DNA of 64,000 bases from NCBI GenBank assembly GCA_020186115.1, contig WSYJ01000151.1, positions 248,001 to 312,000 of the forward strand, given 5' to 3'. Under the pieces are notes generated by a model. That model searched no databases. It saw nothing but the letters and a program-made list of their open reading frames with translations, and was not told where the DNA came from. Source of the stretch: Histomonas meleagridis (Eukaryota > Parabasalia > Tritrichomonadida > Dientamoebidae). The position numbers were made by a program, and so were the translations under genes. Numbering within the stretch: the stretch's first letter is position 1; each line of letters opens with the position of its first letter. Positions 50,568-58,544 of this stretch are shown one piece after another.

Positions 50568-51349
50568 TCATAATAATACTGGTGGTGTCGATGCTCCATA
50601 TAATTTGTTTTCAACGTCCATGTTTTGAATATTTTTATGGAAAACTTGCGTTTGTAATTCAATAAATACTTTGTACGTCACAAATGAGTCTGAGCCTGCT
50701 TGATGTTCTTTGCCAACACGTTCAACTGAATATTGATCCGCAATGCCTTGTAAACCATTCGCAATATTAGGAAAACATGACGTATAATATTTAATATCAT
50801 AAAAATGTGGAAAGTAAATGTGAAGCATTTTGAAAAAACTTTGAGTTGTCGCTCGGGAGTGGTGAACTTGTAAGTGCTTTAAGAAGATATCCAAAATCTG
50901 AAATACTATGAAATGTAATCCACGTGATTTCATTGTTCATAACAAGACCACTCGTAAGAACAAAACGTCCAAAATCATAAACATCAATACCTTCTTCATT
51001 AAATTTGGAAAAATCAATACCTGATTGTTGTAATAATGTAATGGCACGTCCAAAATGTGGATCTTTTTCAATATTAAATTTAAAGTTAAATTGCCACGTA
51101 CAAACTGGACTTGGAACTTCTCCTTTAGAATTACCTAACGTGATCCCAATTTGAATGATTTTTTAAGATATCAACATTACATCGCATTGATTGATACTCA
51201 AGTTCTTCGGTGAATTTAAAACAACCTGATGGTTTAGCTACAACACCTGGAAATTCGGTATCCATCCCAATAAATGGATAATCTTGAATTAAATCACTGA
51301 TAATTTTCATTTCTTCTTCTAAATTATTTGCCCATACTTCTCGAATCAT
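50568..51349 (-). pseudogene. CNOT7: CAF1/POP2 deadenylase, frameshifted copy
   Basis: This is the left-arm copy of the gene at 57131-57910. It starts [15 protein letters not shown] and keeps GMDTEFPG, but an extra A in a run near 51162 shifts the frame after NVDILK, and an extra T near 50846 shifts it again before FFKML. The three pieces together cover the whole protein. There is also a Ser to Phe change after GCFK. Both lesions are one-base insertions, one of them in a homopolymer, so it may be a damaged copy or an assembly artefact. Confidence 0.75.
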
Positions 51350-51388
51350 TTTTTTGTGTAAATAAAAGTGGAGGACGTTAAAATTCAA

Positions 51389-51701
51389 CTCAAAGCAGTT
51401 CTTTTGTTTACCCCGATAAATTCTTAAAAGAATACTATTAATTATCTAAGAAAAATTTTATTTGTTAATTTAAAGATAATTTTTTCAGATTTACTCAGCA
51501 AATTTATAAAATTAGTTCATATATTTATTATCTTAAAATTATTAATTAATTATCAGCTGCCAATTTTTATTAATATGAAAGCAAATAAAAAATAAATTTA
51601 AATGTAATGTTGACATTTCGAAATGATGAATATTTAGACAATTATATTTTAGAACATAATTTTTGATTATGTAGGATAATAATTAATTTTAGATAATGAA
51701 A
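51389..51701. other. Spacer between CAF1 and tRNA-Pro in the left arm
   Basis: AT-rich and repeated in reverse complement at 56779-57130. It should hold the CAF1 promoter. No gene seen. Confidence 0.4.
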
Positions 51702-51773
51702 GGGTGATTGGTCTAGGGGAATGATTCTCGCTTTGGGTGCGAGAGGTCTCGGGTTCGATTCCCGAATCGCCCC
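51702..51773 (+). tRNA. tRNA-Pro (UGG anticodon)
   Basis: A 72-nt cloverleaf without intron. The acceptor stem is GGGTGAT with ATCGCCC, then a D-arm with box A-like TGGTCTAGGGG, an anticodon stem CTCGC/GCGAG around the loop TTTGGGT (anticodon TGG), and a T-arm with GGTTCGATTCC. The discriminator base is C. It differs from the other two copies by G for T in the D-loop. It lies about 40 bp before the ATG of the ARM gene. Confidence 0.93.
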
Positions 51774-51815
51774 TAAATTTTTGTTTTTTTTCACCTTCAG
51801 CCAAAGGAAGTTCAA

Positions 51816-53088
51816 ATGGACATTCGAAACAATGAAAGAACAAAAAATCGTAAAAAAGATCAAAAACTTATTCCAATGTATTAAACTACACAGTGTTGCT
51901 ACCAATAGCTCTAGCAGATCAAAAAGATTCTTTAGAATCTCTTAAGAGAATTTATCATATTTACAAACATCTCAGGAATCCGAATTTAACCAATTTTGTT
52001 TTCATTTTCCATATATGGATTTTTTTTTTTTTTTCATTTCTCACATAAATTCAGAATTGGGTCAAATTGCTTTTGGGTGTTTTTCATGTGCACTTTACTC
52101 CAGTGTTAAAAAGCCCAATTTTTCCACTCCGGAGAACATCCAGTTTTTTATTTCTTTGTTTCAAAGCAATAATTCTTCGTTGATATCGTCTTCTCTTTCT
52201 GTATTATACAATATTTGTGCTATCAATGAAGGAAGCCGCAAAAGAAATCCCATTTATTATCTTATTGACAATGGAATAATATCAATTCTCAAAACTCTTC
52301 CACAATCTGTTCAAATGATACAATTCATTGAACTCTTAAGCACCATCCAAAGTCCATTTATACCCGATTTATGTTTACTCATCATTAATTATTTGAATTC
52401 TGATGATGTTGAATTTCTTTATCACGCAATGATTGCTGTTTATAACATCTTCAAAACATGCGTCACGAATGTGAAAGAAATCAAAGAAATATTTTGGCCA
52501 ATTTTTACGAATAATATTATACGTTATTTTTACGTTAAAAAAAACAGATTTTATATTAAATTCTTTCGAGCATTAAATTGTTTTGATGGACTTCCTTATG
52601 AATATGGATCAACAATTCTTGAAATCATTTTTGCTTCTAAACCAAAACGTAACACTAAAAGAGATAAATTGGTTGGCGTCGCAATGTCATTATTTTTATT
52701 TAATAATGAAAATTGGGCACCATTTTTATCCGAAAAATTTGTTTTTACTTTCTTTGCTCCGAATGAAAAGAAATCGATATACGAAAAATCGTCGTTTAAA
52801 GTACAAAATTTTATCATTGAGGGTTTGGTTCATTATTTTAAGTTTGAGGATGGTAAAGATGTGTGTTATGGTATAGTCGGCGTGCTAATAGATGCTTTAG
52901 AACGTGATGGATTAGAATTACTTTGTTTAAGTAAATTGATTTCGATTTTGGTAATGAATGAGAAAAACACAATTTTGCTGAATTTGTTCACAGAAAAAAT
53001 TCAAATTTTTAATGATTTATGTTTAAGTGAAAATGATAAAATACAAGAAATGGCTTTAAAAATAATAGAATGGATTGAACAAAGTTAA
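51816..53088 (+). CDS. ARM-repeat protein, importin-alpha-like, frame broken near the start
   Basis: The product begins [16 protein letters not shown] (basic, as in an importin-beta-binding segment) judging from the matching copy at 56126-56665, and continues through ARM-type helical repeats to [14 protein letters not shown]. In this copy two A runs are one base longer (near 51842 and 51855) and one T is lost near 51957, so the first 66 codons are out of frame with the rest. The uninterrupted frame starts at 52015 (357 codons). The right-arm copy has an intact 5' part but is cut at the repeat boundary, so this is the only full-length copy. The lesions may be sequence errors. Confidence 0.65.
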
Positions 53089-53607
53089 AATTATTAAAAT
53101 ATATTATTGCATTTGTTTTATTTTTAAATTTTTTGGAATTTTAAATTATGAAAATTGTAAAATTTCTTCGATGATATAGCTAAAAAATGTTTAGATTATT
53201 TTTGAAACAAAATGTGAAGTTTGTTCTTTTATTTAATCAGAAAACTTTAATATTAAATTATTTTTATGTGATATTAATACAAATTATTGAAAATGACTTA
53301 TTTAAGCTATAACTTCATTTCTTTTTAATTAATTCAATTATTTTTTGATGATTATACAAAGATGCATAAGTGATGTATTAGATGTTTAACTATTTTGGGG
53401 CCTGGCTAAGCACCCCTACGGTTTTAATGGGACCAACTCTATTTATATGTTGCTAGATTGCGTGAAAAATTATTATTTTATGTTACATTTTCGGGAATTT
53501 TAGATGATTGAACAATTTTTAGAAGATATTGATGTAAATTTCTTTTTGAGATTGATTATTTTTAAAATCAGTTCGAAAAAAATTTGACTAAAGAAAAAAA
53601 ACAAAAT
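53089..53607. other. Intergenic region with a short GC-rich island
   Basis: AT-rich except 53396-53436, where GGGGCCTGGCTAAGCACCCC could form a short stem and is followed by TACGG and GGGACC. I do not recognise it as an RNA gene. Nothing else seen. Confidence 0.35.
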
Positions 53608-53792
53608 AATACATTGGAATAAGTTTTTGATCTTTTTACGATTTTTGTTCTTTCATTGTTTCGAATGTCCATTTAAACTTCCTTTGGGTGAAGGTGAAAA
53701 AAACAAAAATTTAGGGGCGATTCGGGAATCGAACCCGAGACCTCTCGCACCCAAAGCGAGAATCATTCCACTAGACCAATCACCCTTTCGTT
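53608..53792 (-). repeat. Third copy of the tRNA-Pro/ARM 5' segment
   Basis: About 185 bp match 56602-56786 in the same orientation. They cover the first 50-60 bases of the ARM gene coding region, the 40-bp spacer and tRNA-Pro. The ARM part is only a fragment here. Confidence 0.8.
53714..53785 (-). tRNA. tRNA-Pro (UGG anticodon), second copy
   Basis: Same 72-nt cloverleaf as at 51702-51773, on the reverse strand, with GTGG in the D-loop (box A TGGTCTAGTGG). It lies 110 bp before the start of DUF3447 gene 5. Confidence 0.92.
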
Positions 53793-53897
53793 ATTTGAAA
53801 AAATACATTATTTTTTATTATAATAATTTTTATCATCTGTTTTTTTGGTTATTTTTCATATTATTATTTAACATTTGTCTATCAATCTTTTGAAAAT

Positions 53898-55052
53898 ATG
53901 GAATTAAAACATGTTGCCAAGAATCAATGTATAGAGAATAAACAAATAAATGATGATATTATAAATTTGATCAAACTAAAAAAAATTATTTTCGATTTAA
54001 CAAATGAAAATTTTGATACATCAGTTAGACAAACATTAAAACTATTGGATTTAAATTTTCCAAATTCTATTAATTTTATCATTGCTAATTTAATTTATTA
54101 TGCGTTTTATTCACAAAAGAAAGATGTTTATCTTTATTTAAATTATTTAAAAACAATTCAAATCAAAGAAGAAGAAATAAATAGTAATAATAAAATTACG
54201 TTAAAGATAGTTGAAATTTTTATTAATAAATTACAAATTGGATCACAGGAGTCATATTATTTTATTGACAAAATGATTAAATTAAAACTGATAAGCGAAG
54301 ATATTGTTAATAGTATTCAATCTAATTATTTTATACATTATCAAACAAAAGAAAATAAAAAGATTAAATATAATGCATTTGAAAATAACATTGAAAAAAA
54401 ATTCAGAGAAAATTATTTAGAATTATCAAAGAATAATTGGGAACTTCATAAAAAATTAATTGAAGAAGGAGTAAATCCAAATAAAATTGCAAAAATAATT
54501 CGAAATGATGAAATAGAAAAACTTCAAGAAATATCATCACAAACAAACTTTGATTATAACCAAACAATTGAACCATCATTTTATGAAAGATGTTCATTCA
54601 TTAATAAAGAAAATGTTTCATTAATTGATTATGCAGCATTTTTTGGATCAGTTAAATGTTTTAAATATTTACTTACGAATGGTGCAAATGTAAAAAACAC
54701 AGGCAAATATGCTGTTGCAAGTGGAAATCTTGAAATTATTCATTTATGCGAACAAAATCATTCATCATTTGTAGATGCATATGAAACAGCAATTGAATTT
54801 CATCGAAATGATATTTTTTATTATCTTTATGAAAATAAATATCAAAATATATATAAACATAGTCAAAAGTCACCTCCAAGATCAGAAGATATTAATCCAC
54901 TTTTCTTTATAGATTGTGGCACTGAAACATTAACAGAATCTGAAAAAAGGCAAAAGAGCATTACTAATTTTGTATACTTTTGTATTATGAGTGGGAATTT
55001 TGAAATTTTATTATTTTTAGAGAAAGAAGGAATGAATATCTTATTAATATAG
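53898..55052 (+). CDS. DUF3447/ankyrin gene 5 (frameshift near its end)
   Basis: A 384-residue frame from ATG 53898. The N-terminal helical domain (LKKIIFDLTNENFDTSVRQTLKLLD) is followed by the DUF3447 core (ELSKNNWELHKKLIEEG, NPNKIAKIIRNDEIEKL, ERCSFINKENVSLIDYAAFF, CFKYLLTNGA, HLCEQNHS) and a poorly conserved linker. Near 55043 a small deletion shifts the frame. The next frame continues directly with LINIAAKIGNLYLVKYFLQ to INEKDIC and a stop at 55216 inside the first spacer of array A5. The gene lies between the arms of the inverted repeat and is preceded by a tRNA-Pro. Whether the break is real needs resequencing. Confidence 0.7.
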   Translation: MELKHVAKNQCIENKQINDDIINLIKLKKIIFDLTNENFDTSVRQTLKLLDLNFPNSINFIIANLIYYAFYSQKKDVYLYLNYLKTIQIKEEEINSNNKITLKIVEIFINKLQIGSQESYYFIDKMIKLKLISEDIVNSIQSNYFIHYQTKENKKIKYNAFENNIEKKFRENYLELSKNNWELHKKLIEEGVNPNKIAKIIRNDEIEKLQEISSQTNFDYNQTIEPSFYERCSFINKENVSLIDYAAFFGSVKCFKYLLTNGANVKNTGKYAVASGNLEIIHLCEQNHSSFVDAYETAIEFHRNDIFYYLYENKYQNIYKHSQKSPPRSEDINPLFFIDCGTETLTESEKRQKSITNFVYFCIMSGNFEILLFLEKEGMNILLI

Positions 55053-56029
55053 CAGCAAAAATTGGTAATTTATATCTTGTCAAATATTTTCTTCAAAATT
55101 ATCAAATTTCAAATAAAGTTTTGGTTTTTTCATCTGAATCAGGAAATATCGAACTTGTGAAATATATTCTTGAGCAAGAAGGAACAAATATTAATGAAAA
55201 AGATATTTGTTTTTAAGAAATTATGTCTATATTAATAATTTATTATATTAAAATAATATTTGGAAAATGCTAAAAATATTTAAAACAGCACTTATAAAGG
55301 CATCAGAAAATGGATATATAGAAATAGTGGAATTACTTCTTAAACAAAAGGGAATTGATATTAATGCTCATGATATTAATATTTTATAATAATATTCAAA
55401 AATTATTCAATTAATTTAATACCGCACTTAAGTCAGCAGTTGAAAATGGTCACATAGAAATAGTTAAATTACTTCTTGGGCAAAATGAAATTGATGTTAA
55501 TACAAAAAATATGTATTTATCTTATTCAAAATATATTTTATTAATTTTATATTTCAAAATGATATTTGGAAACTATTTAAAATATTTAATACTTTACTCA
55601 TTGAAGCAGCTAAAAAAGGGAACATAGAAATATCAAAATTACTTCTTACACAAGGAAAAATTGATATAAATGCCAAAAATATTTAATTGTTTTATTTCAA
55701 ATCTATTTGAATAATTTCTTGTTTCAAAGAAATAAATGGGAAATATTTGAATTGTTTTGGACAGCACTTATGTATGCAAGTGAAAAAGGTCATACAGAAT
55801 TAGTTAAATTTCTTCTTGAACAAGAAGGAATCAATATTAATGCTAAAAATTTATATATTTTATATTTAATATTTGTCTTGATAATTTGATATTTTAAAAT
55901 ATTATATGGAAATAATTTAAAATATTTGAAACAGCACTCATAATTGCATTTAAGAATGCTCAGGCACAAATAATTAAATTAATTCATGACTTCATCCAAA
56001 AGTCAAAAGATATAGATGATATCATCTAA
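55053..56029 (+). repeat. Split ankyrin array A5 (170-bp units, one short spacer)
   Basis: After the end of the DUF3447 domain, repeat starts fall at 55285, 55421, 55591, 55761 and 55931. The spacings are 136, 170, 170 and 170. In the 136-bp case the ankyrin core is complete and only the spacer has shrunk, from 80 to 46 nt, keeping both ends. The last unit has no spacer and reads in frame to DIDDII and a stop at 56027-56029. One spacer (55681) has a stop six bases after the INAK codons, which limits where a junction could lie. Confidence 0.82.
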
Positions 56030-56125
56030 AAATATTTTTTCGAATGTATTTTTTTTTTAAATGATTTGTCTAGACTATTCTCCCACGTAACAAACTTTAA
56101 AATACCAAAAAACGTTTTTTGTTTG

Positions 56126-56665
56126 TGGACTTTGGATGGTGCTTAAGAGTTCAATGAATTGTATCATTTGAACAGATTGTGGAAGAGTTTTGAGAATTGA
56201 TATTATTCCATTGTCAATAAGATAATAAATGGGATTTCTTTTGCGGCTTCCTTCATTGATAGCACAAATATTGTATAATACAGAAAGAGAAGACGATATC
56301 AACGAAGAATTATTGCTTTGAAACAAAGAAATAAAAAACTGGATGTTCTCCGGAGTGGAAAAATTGGGCTTTTTAACACTGGAGTAAAGTGCACATGAAA
56401 AACACCCAAAAGCAATTTGACCCAATTCTGAATTTATGTGAGAAATGGAATATTGGAAAAAATCCATATATGGAAAATGAAAACAAAATTGGTTAAATTC
56501 GGATTCCTGAGATGTTTGTAAATAATGATAAATTCTCTTAAGAGATTCTAAAGAATCTTTTTGATCTGCTAGAGCTATTGGTAGCAACACTGTGTAGTTT
56601 AATACATTGGAATAAGTTTTTGATCTTTTTACGATTTTTGTTCTTTCATTGTTTCGAATGTCCAT
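56126..56665 (-). pseudogene. ARM-repeat gene, 3'-truncated copy
   Basis: An intact 5' part from ATG 56665 ([16 protein letters not shown]) through ELLSTIQSP. At 56126 the repeat boundary cuts the gene, and the frame runs 17 more codons into unrelated sequence to a stop at 56075. It shows the probable correct reading of the frameshifted copy at 51816. Confidence 0.8.
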
Positions 56666-56706
56666 TTGAACTTCCTTTGGGTGAAGGTGAAAAAAACAAA
56701 AATTTA

Positions 56707-56778
56707 GGGGCGATTCGGGAATCGAACCCGAGACCTCTCGCACCCAAAGCGAGAATCATTCCACTAGACCAATCACCC
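56707..56778 (-). tRNA. tRNA-Pro (UGG anticodon), third copy
   Basis: Same cloverleaf as the other two, with the GTGG D-loop version. It sits 41 bp before the ATG of the truncated ARM copy, on the same strand. Confidence 0.92.
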
Positions 56779-57130
56779 TTTCATTATCTAAAATTAATTA
56801 TTATCCTACATAATCAAAATTATTTTCTAAAATATAATTGTCTAAATATTCATCATTTCGAAATGTCAACATTACATTTAAATTTATTTTTTATTTGCTT
56901 TCATATTAATAAAAATTGGCAGCTGATAATTAATTAATAATTTTAAGATAATAAATATATGAACTAATTTTATAAATTTGCTGAGTAAATCTGAAAAAAT
57001 TATCTTTAAATTAACAAATAAAATTTTTCTTAGATAATTAATAGTATTCTTTTAAGAATTTATCGGGGGTAAACAAAAGAACTGCTTTGAGTTGAATTTT
57101 AACGTCCTCCACTTTTATTTACACAAAAAA
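56779..57130. other. Spacer between tRNA-Pro and CAF1 in the right arm
   Basis: Mirror image of 51389-51701. AT-rich, and includes the CAF1 promoter. No gene seen. Confidence 0.4.
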
Positions 57131-57910
57131 ATGATTCGAGAAGTATGGGCAAATAATTTAGAAGAAGAAATGAAAATTATCAGTGATTTAATTCAAGATT
57201 ATCCATTTATTGGGATGGATACCGAATTTCCAGGTGTTGTAGCTAAACCATCAGGTTGTTTTAAATCTACCGAAGAACTTGAGTATCAATCAATGCGATG
57301 TAATGTTGATATCTTAAAAATCATTCAAATTGGGATCACGTTAGGTAATTCTAAAGGAGAAGTTCCAAGTCCAGTTTGTACGTGGCAATTTAACTTTAAA
57401 TTTAATATTGAAAAAGATCCACATTTTGGACGTGCCATTACATTATTACAACAATCAGGTATTGATTTTTCCAAATTTAATGAAGAAGGTATTGATGTTT
57501 ATGATTTTGGACGTTTTGTTCTTACGAGTGGTCTTGTTATGAACAATGAAATCACGTGGATTACATTTCATAGTATTTCAGATTTTGGATATCTTCTTAA
57601 AGCACTTACAAGTTCACCACTCCCGAGCGACAACCAAAGTTTTTTCAAAATGCTTCACATTTACTTTCCACATTTTTATGATATTAAATATTATACGTCA
57701 TGTTTTCCTAATATTGCGAATGGTTTACAAGGCATTGCGGATCAATATTCAGTTGAACGTGTTGGCAAAGAACATCAAGCAGGCTCAGACTCATTTGTGA
57801 CGTACAAAGTATTTATTGAATTACAAACGCAAGTTTTCCATAAAAATATTCAAAACATGGACGTTGAAAACAAATTATATGGAGCATCGACACCACCAGT
57901 ATTATTATGA
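57131..57910 (+). CDS. CNOT7: CAF1/POP2 deadenylase of the CCR4-NOT complex
   Basis: A 259-residue protein of the DEDD nuclease family, intact in this arm. Motifs: GMDTEFPG (first Asp and Glu), [28 protein letters not shown] (Asp), YDIKYY and AGSDSFVT (last Asp). The ISDFGYLLK segment stands for the SGYDFGYL of animal CAF1. The enzyme shortens poly(A) tails in the cytoplasm as the catalytic partner of NOT1. The start is the ATG at 57131; the frame is open 13 codons upstream but lacks an earlier ATG. A frameshifted copy lies at 50568-51349. Confidence 0.9.
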   Translation: MIREVWANNLEEEMKIISDLIQDYPFIGMDTEFPGVVAKPSGCFKSTEELEYQSMRCNVDILKIIQIGITLGNSKGEVPSPVCTWQFNFKFNIEKDPHFGRAITLLQQSGIDFSKFNEEGIDVYDFGRFVLTSGLVMNNEITWITFHSISDFGYLLKALTSSPLPSDNQSFFKMLHIYFPHFYDIKYYTSCFPNIANGLQGIADQYSVERVGKEHQAGSDSFVTYKVFIELQTQVFHKNIQNMDVENKLYGASTPPVLL

Positions 57911-58094
57911 ACATGAAATGTAAAATATAAATTAATAAATAGAAGTATTGAAATATATTTTTTTTTGTTTAATCATTTGTCACAACAAAAAATTTAATAT
58001 TTCGATATATTATGAAGTTAAATGCAGTAATAAAGATAAGTATTTAAATGTTTTTCTGCCCGCTTTGATATTAAAAAATAAATCAAAAAAATTC

Positions 58095-58166
58095 TTCCGA
58101 TACGGGGAGTCGAACCCCGCTCCCGTGGATGAAAACCACATATCCTAACCGATGAACGATATCGGA
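58095..58166 (-). tRNA. tRNA-Glu (UUC anticodon)
   Basis: A 72-nt cloverleaf on the reverse strand. The acceptor stem is TCCGATA with TATCGGA, the anticodon loop TTTTCAT gives TTC, and the T-arm has GGGGTTCGACTCCCC. The discriminator base is A. No intron. Confidence 0.93.
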
Positions 58167-58544
58167 ATTTCGAATTTAGGAAATATTTTAAATATAAAAA
58201 CTTATCAAATACTATTTAAACAGAAGATTCAAAATTGCTTCATAAGTTTTTCCATATTAATTGTTGAATCAGCTCAAGTTATTTCACACGAAAGTGTACA
58301 TCTACCAACGAAATGCAATCGAACAAAAATTTTTGTTTGAATTGAACCATTTGGAAATGGTGTTGAGACATAACAAAAGAGCTTGAAATTGTCTTTGATG
58401 TTTGGCTGGATACATGTGAATCATTTTAGCTTCTAGAGAAATGAATATAGCAAAAGGGGGTTGTGCGTGGTTTCATGTCCAAAATTTTATTTCCCCATAC
58501 TAAAATGACCGTTTAAAAATCCTTATTGGTTGGAAATTTAAAAC
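58167..58544. other. Intergenic region, no gene seen
   Basis: Between tRNA-Glu and the coiled-coil gene. No repeat or open frame of note. Confidence 0.4.

Larger units (their letters stand above)
50415..52356 (+). repeat. Large inverted repeat, left arm (about 1.94 kb)
   Basis: This arm matches 56126-58061 in reverse complement from end to end. It contains the CAF1-like gene, a tRNA-Pro and the first half of the ARM gene. The outer end lies between the Ras-like gene and CAF1 at GGGCAG; the inner end lies within the ARM gene at AGTCCA. Differences seen are mostly single-base changes in homopolymers (for example near 51162, 51842, 51855 and 51957) plus a T-run replacing mixed sequence at 52020-52034. 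Confidence 0.9.
56126..58061 (-). repeat. Large inverted repeat, right arm (about 1.94 kb)
   Basis: Reverse complement of 50415-52356. It cuts the ARM gene at its inner end and stops 34 bp before tRNA-Glu at its outer end. This arm has the intact CAF1 gene and an ARM 5' part without frameshifts. Confidence 0.9.

Noticed and set aside
50415-58061. Inverted repeat as terminal repeats of a DNA transposon
   Set aside because: The arms hold host genes (CAF1, tRNA-Pro, ARM) and the centre has no transposase or integrase; no target-site duplication was seen. A segmental inverted duplication is simpler.
57948-58148. 66-codon forward frame over tRNA-Glu
   Set aside because: It overlaps a clear tRNA on the other strand and has no coding features.
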